From assembly GCA_015654525.1 (NCBI GenBank), contig JAATGT010000319.1, forward strand, positions 1 to 46,294: a DNA stretch of 46,294 nucleotides, written 5' to 3'. The notes beneath the pieces are model-generated. The model was not told the DNA's origin and searched no databases. It saw only the letters and a program-made list of their open reading frames with translations. The stretch comes from Bacteroidales bacterium (GTDB lineage: Bacteria; Bacteroidota; Bacteroidia; Bacteroidales; Paludibacteraceae). This document shows, piece after piece, positions 17,894 through 25,811 of the stretch (positions are counted from its first letter, which is position 1; each line of letters begins with the position of its first letter). The position numbers and the translations under genes are program-made.

Positions 17894-18460
17894 ATGAAAC
17901 AAATCAGAGCAACTCTTATTCTTTTAGTATTTGCAGTATTTTATACCAGTTCAGCTGCGCAGTCAATGAATAATATGAAAGGTATGCACATGGATGCAAA
18001 AGATCTGCATATAGTAACTAAAGCGGTTTGTGTAATTTATCCTACTCAGGGAAATAATGTTACAGGTATTATCACTTTTACGAAAGTTGATGGAGGTGTC
18101 CGGGTCGTAGCCGATCTAGAAGGGCTAACATCGGGAAAACATGGGATTCATATTCATGAATATGGCGATTGCTCGGCTGCAGACGGAACCTCAGCCGGAG
18201 GTCATTTCAACCCGATGGCGAAAACTCATGGTTCGCCTATGGAATCAATGCGTCACGAAGGCGATATGGGTAATATTGTAGCTGATAATAATGGCAAGGC
18301 GCATTTGGAATATGTGGACAAGGAGATTTCATTAACCGGTTTGACCTCTATTATAGGCCGATCGGTCATTGTGCATAAGGGTGAGGACGATATGAAAACC
18401 CAACCAACAGGAAATGCCGGTGCAAGAGTTGCTTATGGTGTTATTGGAATAGGAAAGTAA
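17894..18460 (+). CDS. sodC: Cu/Zn superoxide dismutase, periplasmic
   Basis: 188 residues with a signal peptide (1-22, ending SSAAQS). Metal ligands are all visible: His86 and His88 in GIHIHEYGDC, bridging His104 in AGGHFNP, His112 in HGSP, His121 and Asp124 in RHEGDMGN, and His161 in IVHKGEDD. The active-site arginine is Arg178 (GNAGAR). The enzyme removes superoxide outside the cytoplasm. Cys93 of the usual disulfide is present, but its partner, normally in ACGVIG, is Tyr181 (AYGVIG), so the conserved intrasubunit disulfide cannot form in the usual way. It is a single-gene unit with its own terminator. Confidence 0.93.
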   Translation: MKQIRATLILLVFAVFYTSSAAQSMNNMKGMHMDAKDLHIVTKAVCVIYPTQGNNVTGIITFTKVDGGVRVVADLEGLTSGKHGIHIHEYGDCSAADGTSAGGHFNPMAKTHGSPMESMRHEGDMGNIVADNNGKAHLEYVDKEISLTGLTSIIGRSVIVHKGEDDMKTQPTGNAGARVAYGVIGIGK

Positions 18461-18485
18461 GATTCTAAATCCGGAAGTTGTAAAT

Positions 18486-18517
18486 AAAACCGTTTCGCAA
18501 GTCGAACCGGTTTTTTT
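18486..18517 (+). terminator. Terminator of the Cu/Zn SOD gene
   Basis: AAACCGTTTCG pairs with CGAACCGGTTT (one mismatch) around a 5-base loop, followed by a run of T residues. It begins 25 bases after the stop codon. Confidence 0.8.
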
Positions 18518-18550
18518 ATTGCATGAAAGCGGAAAAATAATAGTAAACAC

Positions 18551-18583
18551 TTTTCTCTAATTCTGTTGATACTCGTATCTTTG
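18551..18583 (+). promoter_or_regulatory. Promoter of the carbonic anhydrase gene
   Basis: TTTT, a 21-base spacer and TATCTTTG, matching the Bacteroidetes consensus with one mismatch at -33. The start codon lies 43 bases downstream. Confidence 0.5.
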
Positions 18584-18626
18584 CAGAATAAATTTTGAAA
18601 TTATAATTATTCAATATATAGAAATT

Positions 18627-19148
18627 ATGGCATTAATAAAATCGGTGCGGGGATTTGATCCGCAAATAGGAAAAGATTGTTTTTTGGCTGAAAATGCCAC
18701 GGTAGTGGGTGATGTGATTATGGGCGAAGGTTGCAGCGTGTGGTTCAATGCGGTGCTGCGTGGTGATGTGAACGCCATCCGGATTGGGAATCATGTGAAT
18801 ATTCAGGATGGTTCGGTATTGCACACCTTGTATGAAAAGTCGACCGTGGAAATAGGTGACTATGTTTCGATAGGACATAATGTGACGGTGCACGGTGCCA
18901 AAATTGATAATTACGCATTGATAGGGATGGGTGCCATTTTGCTGGACTATGCCGAAGTGGGCGAGGGCGCTATTGTTGCGGCAGGTGCGTTGGTGCTAAG
19001 CAAAACCAAGATTCCTCCTTATACACTGTGGGCGGGTGTACCGGCTAAGTTTGTAAAAAATGTGGAACCTGCACAAACCAATGAAATGAACCGCAAAATA
19101 GCCCATAACTATGCTATGTATGCCGGTTGGTTTAAGGAAGAAGAGTAA
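18627..19148 (+). CDS. Gamma carbonic anhydrase family protein
   Basis: 173 residues folding as a left-handed beta helix: hexapeptide repeats run from VVGDVIMGEGCSVWFNAVLRGD through NVTVHGAKIDNYALIGMGAIL. Zinc-ligand positions of gamma-class enzymes are present as H in VLHTLYEK, H in SIGHNVTVHG (two). The family (YrdA/PaaY/CaiE-like) forms trimers in the cytoplasm; some members hydrate CO2 while others have no shown activity, so the reaction is not certain. The final LWAGVPAKFVK is typical. Nearby repeats and a hairpin follow the gene. It looks like a single-gene unit. Confidence 0.9.
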   Translation: MALIKSVRGFDPQIGKDCFLAENATVVGDVIMGEGCSVWFNAVLRGDVNAIRIGNHVNIQDGSVLHTLYEKSTVEIGDYVSIGHNVTVHGAKIDNYALIGMGAILLDYAEVGEGAIVAAGALVLSKTKIPPYTLWAGVPAKFVKNVEPAQTNEMNRKIAHNYAMYAGWFKEEE

Positions 19149-19164
19149 ATGAGATAACAGACAG

Positions 19165-19210
19165 CCCCCTAATTAGCTTCGCTGATCTGCGATTCCCCCA
19201 AGTGGGACTT
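19165..19210 (+). repeat. Dispersed intergenic repeat, copy C
   Basis: Begins CCCCTAATTAGCTTCGCTGA and ends near GTGGGACTT. The same sequence occurs inverted at the inner end of 21821-21925 and again at 24088, with few changes. The outer CCCC and GGGG can pair into a hairpin. Confidence 0.7.
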
Positions 19211-19264
19211 TGAAGATTCAAGTCCTTAGGACTGGTGGATGAAGATAAATTAGTAGTTTTATTG

Positions 19265-19302
19265 CCCCGGATTCTTCCCCGTAAATGGGAAGGAATCCGG
19301 GG
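19265..19302 (+). terminator. GC-rich hairpin after the carbonic anhydrase gene
   Basis: CCCCGGATTCTTCCC pairs with GGGAAGGAATCCGGGG with a single bulge and a 6-base loop; a T-rich but interrupted tail follows (TGATTTGTTTCTTTT). Probable terminator, 116 bases after the stop codon. Confidence 0.55.
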
Positions 19303-19383
19303 TGATTTGTTTCTTTTGGTATAAAAAAACTAACAGAATACAGGAGCTCTGCAAATGAATTTATTGAAATTCGATAAAATATG

Positions 19384-19413
19384 GTTGGTGTGCAATAATT
19401 ATTCATATATTTG
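19384..19413 (+). promoter_or_regulatory. Promoter of the DUF5687-ABC pair
   Basis: GTTG, 18 bases and TATATTTG (perfect -7 element). It lies 28 bases before the ATG at 19442 and inside the longer open frame that starts at 19355, which favours 19442 as the real start. Confidence 0.5.
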
Positions 19414-19441
19414 CAGTCTAAAGAAAACAAAAAGTAAGTTT

Positions 19442-20924
19442 ATGTTGATACAAAATTTGATCAAACAGGAATGGAAAAAGAGTTACAGAGCTCAGGGTTT
19501 CTATCGGAATTTGGCAGTGGGCATTCTGCTGGGCCTTTTTGCACTTTACATGGCAGTGGTATTGCTGTTTTTAGGCTTTTCGTTGAATGAGATTCTTGAA
19601 AAGGCTGATAATAAGCTGACGCCAATGGAATTATTTGATGGTGCTATGCTGTATTTGATGCTGGGAGGACTGGCTTTACGCTTTTTTATGCAGCAATTGA
19701 ATACGCTTAACTTGTCACCCTATCAGGTGTTGCCTATCAAGCGGTCGTCGTTGATTAATTTTTTGATTCTGAAGCCGCTTAGCAGTCCGGCCAACTATCT
19801 TTTGTTGCTGGTGGTTGTGCCGTTTGCTGTGAAATCGGTGGTGGGCTATTACAGCGCATTGGTAGCATTGCGGTTTGTGTTGAGTTTTGTGTTGCTGGTG
19901 TGGTTTAACTCACTTACAGCCGCTTTTTTGAAGCGTCAGTTTGGCTCGGGAGTGTTGTCGTTCGTAGTTATACTGGCAATTATTGGCGGTATAGTGGCGT
20001 TGGAATATTTCAAGCTGTTCTCGCTTTTCGGATTGTCGAGGGCGCTTTACGGATTTATTGTGCTGAAGTGGTACGGGCTTGTGTTGTCGGCGTTATTGGC
20101 AGGTGCTGCTTACTTGCTGAATAGGTGGTTTTTTGCTCAGAACTATTATGCTGAACGATTTAACCGCAAAATAGAAGGAAATAAAACAACTACAGCCGAT
20201 TTGTCATTCCTTAACCGTTTTGGAATTATAGGCGAGCTGATAAGCATGGAACTCAAGCTGATTCTAAGGCACAAACGTACGAAAAGCATCTTGTATATGT
20301 CCAGCTTTTTTATGCTTTACGGGTTAATGTTTTATACCCGAAAAGACTTTGCAGACATCAATAGTTTTCTGTTTTTTATAGCTATGTTTATGACAGGTTT
20401 GCTTATGTTGATGTTCGGACAATGGCTGATAAGCTGGGATAGTTCGCATTTCGATAGTCTTATGACCAAAAATATTCCCATCCGTACCTATTTAAATGCC
20501 AATTATTACCTGATGATTGCATTCAATGTGTTGTGTTTTGTGGTGACTACGCCCTATTTTTTCTTTGGAATGAGAATCGTGTATATGCATCTGGCAGCAT
20601 TTATCTTTAATATCGGGGTCAATATTTACGTGCTGATGTATCTGGCAACTTATAACAACAGGCGAATAGACCTCTCCAAGAGTTCGGCAATGAACTATCA
20701 GGGAACTACCTACAAAAGTTTTTTAATAGTGCTGCCCATTATGTTTATACCCATGGGTATTGTGGGTGTTATCAACTTTTGTATCGCTGGCGGCAGCGCT
20801 GTGGACACTTACCGGATTGGGATTGTTGGGGATATTGCTTCGCAAGCCCCTGATAACTGTTTGTGTAAATCAGTTTAACCGCCGGAAATATAAATTGGCC
20901 GAAGGATTCAGAGAGACGGAATAA
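19442..20924 (+). pseudogene. DUF5687-type ABC transporter permease, frameshifted near its end
   Basis: From the ATG at 19442 (MLIQNLIKQEWKKSYRAQGF) the protein has 10-12 hydrophobic segments and the look of the DUF5687 permease family of Bacteroidetes, which pairs with a small ABC ATPase like the one at 21034. The open frame stops at 20878 after an unlikely tail (QAPDNCLCKSV). One base out of register, the DNA reads LLGILLRKPLITVCVNQF, then NRRKYKLAEGFRETE and a stop at 20922-20924, which is a far better permease C-terminus. The shift falls between about 20816 and 20832, in GGATTGGGATTGTTGGGG, and equals one extra base. It may be a sequencing error, a recent mutation or a slippery site; without the shift the gene would have about 494 codons. 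The exported substrate is unknown. Confidence 0.75.
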
Positions 20925-20929
20925 TTATC

Positions 20930-21013
20930 CCCCTAAATCCTCCATGGGGGACTTTAAGAATTATAATTATATAAAATACTGATCTCATAAGTCCCCCTTG
21001 GAGGATTTAGGGG
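20930..21013. repeat. 25-bp inverted repeat between permease and ATPase genes
   Basis: 20930-20954 (CCCCTAAATCCTCC... GGGGGACTT) and 20989-21013 are inverted copies with one mismatch, separated by 34 AT-rich bases. Each arm can also fold alone because it carries CCCC and GGGG. It resembles copies A, B and C of the dispersed repeat without the TTAGCTTCGCTGATCTTCGA insert. It lies just before the ATPase start codon. Confidence 0.75.
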
Positions 21014-21033
21014 ACCGAAAAACAAAAATAACA

Positions 21034-21729
21034 ATGATACAAGTAACAGATTTACAAAAGGCTTATAACGGGGTGACCGTGTTGGATATTCCGGGTTTGA
21101 CAATTGCTCCGGGCGAAAGCTTTGGTTTGGTGGGCAATAACGGGGCGGGAAAAACTACTTTTTTTCGACTGATTCTGGACTTGATTGAACCTACAAAGGG
21201 CGAAGTGAAAATAGAAGGAGAGAAGGTAATGCGTAACGATGCCTGGAAAACCATTACCGGTTCGTTTCTGGACGAGGGCTTTCTGATTGATTTCCTGACT
21301 ACCGAAGAATATTTCAGCTTTGTAGGAAAGTTACATCACAAGTCCGAAGGCGATATTGCCCTGTTTTTGGATGGGATGAAGGACTTTTTCAACGATGAAA
21401 TTCTGGGAACGAAAAAACTGATCCGCGATTATTCTAAAGGTAACCAGAAAAAGATTGGTATTGCGGCTGCTCTGATAGGCGATCCGAAGATTCTGATTCT
21501 GGACGAACCGTTTACGGCACTCGATCCTTCGTCGCAAATACGGTTAAAGCGTTTTTTGATTGATTTGCAAACGCGATTGAATATGACCATGCTTATTTCG
21601 AGTCATGATTTGAACCATGTGACTGAGGTGTGTAAACGCACTGTGGTGCTCGAAAAAGGGAAAGTGGTGCGCGATCTGCAAACCAACGAGGATACGCTGA
21701 AGGAGCTGGAAGCTTATTTTGCGGTATAA
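21034..21729 (+). CDS. ABC transporter ATP-binding protein, partner of DUF5687
   Basis: 231 residues from the ATG at 21034 (MIQVTDLQKAYNGVTVLDIP); an ATG at 20998 would add 12 residues encoded by repeat DNA. Walker A is GNNGAGKTT, the signature is YSKGNQKKIGIAAALIGDP (degenerate, SKGN for SGGQ, as is common in this subfamily), Walker B is ILILDEPFTALDP and the switch histidine is in LISSHDLNHV. It energises the permease encoded upstream. About 110 bases of repeat DNA separate the two genes, so co-transcription is likely but the hairpin may weaken it. Confidence 0.92.
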   Translation: MIQVTDLQKAYNGVTVLDIPGLTIAPGESFGLVGNNGAGKTTFFRLILDLIEPTKGEVKIEGEKVMRNDAWKTITGSFLDEGFLIDFLTTEEYFSFVGKLHHKSEGDIALFLDGMKDFFNDEILGTKKLIRDYSKGNQKKIGIAAALIGDPKILILDEPFTALDPSSQIRLKRFLIDLQTRLNMTMLISSHDLNHVTEVCKRTVVLEKGKVVRDLQTNEDTLKELEAYFAV

Positions 21730-21820
21730 ACCGGAAAGTGTAAAGAATGATATAGATGGAGGAGTATGCCTAAAGGTATATTCCTCTTTTTGTTTTAAAT
21801 AAGGTGAGGGCGATAAAGTG

Positions 21821-21925
21821 ATAGAAATTAAATAATGTCATATTTTTCAGAGAAGCATTATACGATATGGTTGTAATTTTAAGTCTCCTTTAGGGGGATC
21901 GAAGATCAGCGAAGCTAATTAGGGG
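21821..21925 (-). repeat. 105-bp inverted repeat, copy A (left end of module)
   Basis: Matches the reverse complement of 24088-24191 over its full length with roughly 15-20 differences, from ATAGAAATTAAATAAT at the outer end to AGCGAAGCTAATTAGGGG at the inner end. The inner half is the dispersed repeat also found at 19165. Together the two copies bracket the 21-bp tandem array and the 307-residue protein gene. Confidence 0.75.
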
Positions 21926-22140
21926 TGGTTTTCAACTCTGTTTTTTGCCCCAAGCCGCTAAAGGGGATGTTGAATACCATCACCTCAGAAAATATCGATG
22001 CAAGATTATATGCATTCAATTGTAATGTGGTCGGCTATTTTAAGAAATGCAATCGCAGCTATATGAAAATTATTAACATAAATTTATGAAGAATAGGAAC
22101 GGATAGGGAGGATATGCAAACAGTCGTTAAAGGTATTGAA

Positions 22141-22688
22141 TCGGACTGTTAAGGAAAAGGGTTGGATAGTTAAGGGATTGCATCGGATATGTTAGAAAAA
22201 GGGTAGGAACACGAAGAAATTGGGTAGGAATCATTAATTATGAGGTAGGACAACAAAGAAATAGCCGAAGACTGTTAAGGAAAACGATCGGACAGGCAAG
22301 AAATCGCATCAGACAGTTAAGAGAAAGCATTGGACTGTTAATGAAAAGGGTCGGATAGTAAAGAAATAGGGTCAGACATGTAAGAAATAGGGTTGGACAT
22401 GAAAGAAATAGAAGGAGGCACGAAAGAAATAGGACCGGATATGAAAGAAATAGAATAGGACTTACAAGAAATTGCATCGGACAGTTAAGAGAAAGGGTTG
22501 GACTGTTAATGGAAAGGATTGGGCAGTGAAGAAATCAGGTTAGATACACAAGAAATCGAAGTGAACGTAAAAGAAATAGGAATGGATAGGTAAGAAACTG
22601 AATTAGCTGCTGAAGAAATAGGGTTGGCACTATCCGAAGAAGAATTGAACTGACGAAAAGAAATTGGCGGAAATCAGTAGGAAGAGCC
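22141..22688 (+). repeat. Array of about 26 degenerate 21-bp tandem repeats
   Basis: Units begin TYGGAYA-like and end AAGAAATAGGG-like. Most are exactly 21 bases (two of 20, one of 22, one of 24). The plus strand is strongly purine-rich. A higher order exists: the two-unit segment at 22309-22350 (CAGACAGTTAAGAGAAAGCA...) recurs at 22477-22518, 168 bases or eight units later. Plus-strand frames are full of stops; the minus strand has only a broken heptad-repeat frame, so it is not judged coding. Sequence 21926-22140 and 22689-22935 holds no gene; some half-recognisable units may extend at both edges. Confidence 0.9.
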
Positions 22689-22935
22689 GGATGAGAGCGA
22701 ACACTTTTTTAGTTGCGGAATTGATAAAAGGAATGGACTGTAAGGTAAATAGTAGAAAAAGGATATTTAAAATATATTTAGCAGGAATATTAACGCTAAT
22801 GCAACTAAAGCCCTTGGACCTTACTGATTAATGAATTATCAGTTTACGCTTTATTATGTTCATTAGCTTAACTGTAAACAAATTTTATCAATATCTAAAT
22901 ATTGTAAAAGTATAAAGATTTATCGTAATTATTCA

Positions 22936-22943
22936 TAACTTTG
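22936..22943 (+). promoter_or_regulatory. -7 element of the 307-residue protein gene
   Basis: TAACTTTG is an exact TAnnTTTG match 40 bases before the ATG. The -33 region is AT-rich with no clear TTTG at the right distance. It shows that the gene probably has its own promoter, outside the tandem array. Confidence 0.45.
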
Positions 22944-22983
22944 TTGCGTATTAACATCAGTATAAATTTAAAATCTAAAAAGT

Positions 22984-23907
22984 ATGAACAAAAAACAAAA
23001 CGGCATTTATGCTATGCAAAGACGTGTTTATAATTTTTTCACAAGAAATCTGGAGTTATTAAGCACACTACCCCAATTCCTGACCTTGTATAATTTACTA
23101 GGTACTACAATTTCCCAAATCAACCTCCTGAACGAAGAGCAGGAGAAAGACACGAGTGGGTTAACCAAACAAAAAGAGACTTTAAGAGGAAATGCCTTTA
23201 AAAAGGTGATGAATTTGCAACGACGACTACTGGCATTTGCCACTTTTACGAATAATGATGTGCTGGTAAAACAAATTTCTTATACCGATACGGATCTGTC
23301 GCACTTAACAGATAACAGTTTTCTGAGTGCTTGTTGGGTGATTTATCATGCCGGTGTAACCAATCAGCTGGCAGCTGCCGAATATGAGGTAACACCCGAA
23401 CTGCTTACCGAAGTAAAAACTGCTATTGAGGCATTTGGCACTGTGATAGATACACCTAAAGAGGGACAGATCGAAAAAACACAGACTTCCAGCGAAATGG
23501 GAGATCTGATACAGGAAAATCAGTTTACATTGGGAAAAACCGACCTACTGGTGGATATGCTAAAAGACTCACATCCTAAGATTTACAAAGAATATTACGA
23601 TACACGCAAGGTGGTGAATCGCTCGGGTTCGCTTACGGTGAAAGCACTGGTAACCGACGCTGCAACTAATGTACCGGTGGTAGGTGCTGTGGTGAGTTTC
23701 CGGCTCGACGGAGTGCTGATGTTGGAGAAAACTTCGGCAGAAGCGGGCAGATTCAACGTGAAATCAATGGATGAAGGCAACTACGTGGTGACAACTACCA
23801 AAATGGGTTACCAAACCGACGTACGCGATGTGGTGATAGTGGCCAATGAGCTTAACTCCGTAGCCATCTCGCTGAAAAGACCTGAAGCAAAAAAAACAAA
23901 CGAATAA
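22984..23907 (+). CDS. Unknown protein: helical domain plus carboxypeptidase-regulatory-like domain
   Basis: 307 residues with no signal peptide or membrane helix. Residues 1-210 look all-helical (MQRRVYNFFTRNLELLSTLP, the QINLLNEEQEKDTSGLTKQK charged segment, LRGNAFKKVMNLQRRLLAFA) and match no family I recognise. Residues 214-297 form a beta-sandwich of the carboxypeptidase-regulatory-like type (SLTVKALVTDAATNVPVVGA, then GRFNVKSMDEGNYVVTTTK, MGYQTDV), a fold usually found on secreted or outer-membrane proteins, which is odd without a signal. Its position just after the tandem array and inside the inverted repeats suggests they belong together. A clear terminator follows. The gene is intact and has normal codon use, so it is probably expressed. 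No function is proposed. Confidence 0.85.
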   Translation: MNKKQNGIYAMQRRVYNFFTRNLELLSTLPQFLTLYNLLGTTISQINLLNEEQEKDTSGLTKQKETLRGNAFKKVMNLQRRLLAFATFTNNDVLVKQISYTDTDLSHLTDNSFLSACWVIYHAGVTNQLAAAEYEVTPELLTEVKTAIEAFGTVIDTPKEGQIEKTQTSSEMGDLIQENQFTLGKTDLLVDMLKDSHPKIYKEYYDTRKVVNRSGSLTVKALVTDAATNVPVVGAVVSFRLDGVLMLEKTSAEAGRFNVKSMDEGNYVVTTTKMGYQTDVRDVVIVANELNSVAISLKRPEAKKTNE

Positions 23908-23942
23908 TAAACGGATCTACCCACGGCTAGTAGATTGCGGGT

Positions 23943-23977
23943 AAAATCGGGACGTAAGCGTTTACGTTCCGATTTTT
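23943..23977 (+). terminator. Terminator after the 307-residue protein gene
   Basis: AAAATCGG pairs with CCGATTTT, and the inner ACGTAA/TTTACGT extends the stem; five T residues follow. The remaining part of this ~340-base gap holds repeat copy B and no gene. Confidence 0.8.
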
Positions 23978-24087
23978 ATTTTGAGGATATAAGTAAGCGT
24001 ATATAATGTTCCATTTTTATTTTCAAAGACGATGGTATTTTACATCCTCCTTCAGGGGTTTGGGACGGAAAATACATTTGAAATCTG

Positions 24088-24191
24088 CCCCTAATTAGCT
24101 TCGCTGATCTTCGATTCTCCTAAAGGGGACTTGAAATTACAACCGTAATTGTATAATGCTTCTATGAAAATGCGATATTATTTAATTTCTA
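24088..24191 (+). repeat. 104-bp inverted repeat, copy B (right end of module)
   Basis: Starts CCCCTAATTAGCTTCGCTGA and ends TTTAATTTCTA. It is the inverted partner of 21821-21925; the two lie 2.37 kb apart measured from outer ends. Confidence 0.75.
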
Positions 24192-24250
24192 CTACTTAGC
24201 TATATATTACAGAATAGGAAAAATTATAACTTTAATTCAAATAGAATAGT

Positions 24251-25447
24251 ATGAAAAAATTCATTTCTTTTGTGGTATTGGCATTACTTATTGCAAATGC
24301 CGTTGTTGCTGCTGATCAGTTTACGCTAAAGGGTAAGGTGGATGGTGCTGTTGGAGATAGTGCTGTGTTGTCTTATCGGACATCGATAGGTAATCAGTTG
24401 AAAGCATTTAGGTATACTTCAGAAATCAGGCAGGGTCATTTTCTGTTTAAGGAGGATTTGCGGGAACCCGTAGAGGCTCAATTGGAAATAGGGAAGGTGA
24501 AGGTTATATTATATCTTGAACCGACAGATATGGAATTGTATATTCCTCAAAATCATCCCGAGCAATTCAGGCTGAAAGGTTCTAAAACGCACGATGATGG
24601 AGAACGATTAACTAGGAGTACCCGGACTTTGACAAAATTGCAGAGTGAGTTTGATGATCAAATTCAAAAGAAGTATAAGAAATTGGATTCAATATCCGAA
24701 ACTGATCCGGCTTATAAAAAACTTTCGGATGAAAAGAACTTGCTTAAGTTGCGATATGACTCAGTTTCAGCTTTGATTGGAAAATTGCTGGTTGCTTTTA
24801 TCCAGATGAATCTGAATTCATATTATCCGATAGTTTCGAATATTTTTTCGACTTGTTTATACAGATCCTATATCAGTGTAGATTCAGCCAGAATACTTTT
24901 CGACCGGATGCCTGAAATGATACGAAATAGCAGTGGGAGTAGATTCCTAAATTTTGAGATAAAGATGAAGGAAAATGTAGTAGTAGGAAAGATGGCACCA
25001 GACTTTAATACGCCCGATATGAATGGGAAACTGGTAAAACTTTCGGGCTATCGAGGAACAAATTATGTATTGCTTGATTTTTGGGCAAGTTGGTGTGTGT
25101 ATTGTGTGAAAGGGTTGCCTCATATGAATGAGCTGTATAATAAATATCACAATAAAGGACTAGAACTTATCGGGGTGTCGTGCGACTGGTCAAAAGCAGA
25201 TTGGCTTGCTGCTGTTGATAAACATCAGATAAGTGCCTGGCCGCAGGTTTCAATTGTTCAGAGTATTGAGAAGGCTTCGCAAGGTTATTCATTCGATGAA
25301 GATATTCAGAGTAAATATCCAACTAATGGAATTCCCAGATATATACTGATTGATAAAACGGGAAAGATTATTGCTAAATGGGGTAATTCTTCTGAAGAAA
25401 GCGAAAAAGATCAGGATAGAGTGTTGAAAGATATTTTTGGAGAGTAG
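24251..25447 (+). CDS. Thioredoxin-fold (TlpA/AhpC-TSA type) exported protein
   Basis: 398 residues with a signal peptide (1-21). Residues 22-115 form a DUF4369-like beta domain (FTLKGKVDGAVGDSAVLSYR), 120-240 are helical, and 245-398 are a thioredoxin fold starting VVGKMAPDFNTPDMNGKLVK. The active site is WASWCVYCVKGLP with Cys282 and Cys285. Such proteins act in the periplasm as thiol-disulfide reductants for cytochrome maturation or other substrates, and Bacteroidetes carry many copies. CVYC has no proline, unlike the common CGPC, CPPC or CxPC, which may shift the redox potential. The cis-proline loop is visible as NGIPRYILIDKTGKI. It is the last gene before the palindrome cluster; partners are unknown. 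Confidence 0.88.
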   Translation: MKKFISFVVLALLIANAVVAADQFTLKGKVDGAVGDSAVLSYRTSIGNQLKAFRYTSEIRQGHFLFKEDLREPVEAQLEIGKVKVILYLEPTDMELYIPQNHPEQFRLKGSKTHDDGERLTRSTRTLTKLQSEFDDQIQKKYKKLDSISETDPAYKKLSDEKNLLKLRYDSVSALIGKLLVAFIQMNLNSYYPIVSNIFSTCLYRSYISVDSARILFDRMPEMIRNSSGSRFLNFEIKMKENVVVGKMAPDFNTPDMNGKLVKLSGYRGTNYVLLDFWASWCVYCVKGLPHMNELYNKYHNKGLELIGVSCDWSKADWLAAVDKHQISAWPQVSIVQSIEKASQGYSFDEDIQSKYPTNGIPRYILIDKTGKIIAKWGNSSEESEKDQDRVLKDIFGE

Positions 25448-25448
25448 A

Positions 25449-25800
25449 CATTTCTCCGTAGGAGATATAAAACCATAGAAAAGAATGTAGGATGTGATAA
25501 TTCCCCGTTAGGGGATTTATATTCAAGGATGATGATTGTAAAATAGCACAATTAATTGTATAAATCCCCTACGGGGAAATGGTTGTCTTACGAAGTGTTT
25601 TATTGATATATATTCCCTACGGGAAAATGATTGTATAGATGTTTCTATGAATATTGATTCCCTATGGGAAAAAAGGAATTTAGGAGCATTTCTCCATAGG
25701 AGATGTATAACCATAGAAAAGAATGCTAGGATGTAATGATTCCCCGTTAGGGAATGAATAATTCATAAAAAACAAATTATAAATTTCCTATCAGGGATAA
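25449..25800 (+). repeat. Left cluster of short palindromes around the RAYT gene
   Basis: Eight small hairpins in 350 bases, among them CTCCGTAGGAG (25454), TCCCCGTTAGGGGA (25502), TCCCCTACGGGGA (25565), TTCCCTACGGGAA (25613), TTCCCTATGGGAA (25658) and CTCCATAGGAG (25692). They alternate with AACCATAGAAAAGAATG, whose AACCATAGAAA can pair with TTTCTAT segments elsewhere in the cluster. A block of about 118 bases, 25631-25748, recurs at 26613-26729 in the same orientation. No gene is present. Confidence 0.9.
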
Positions 25801-25811
25801 ACGAAATCTCC

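Noticed and set aside
19355-19441. Longer N-terminus for the DUF5687 permease
   Set aside because: A good promoter lies inside this stretch and family members begin near MLIQNLIKQEW.
22238-22477. Open frame on the minus strand of the tandem array encoding heptads like FLSCPTLFLTC
   Set aside because: It covers only 80 of roughly 180 codons of the array, has no promoter or start context, and is explained by the 21-bp period being a multiple of three.
22141-22688. CRISPR array
   Set aside because: Units are head to tail without spacers, diverged in sequence, and no cas genes are near.
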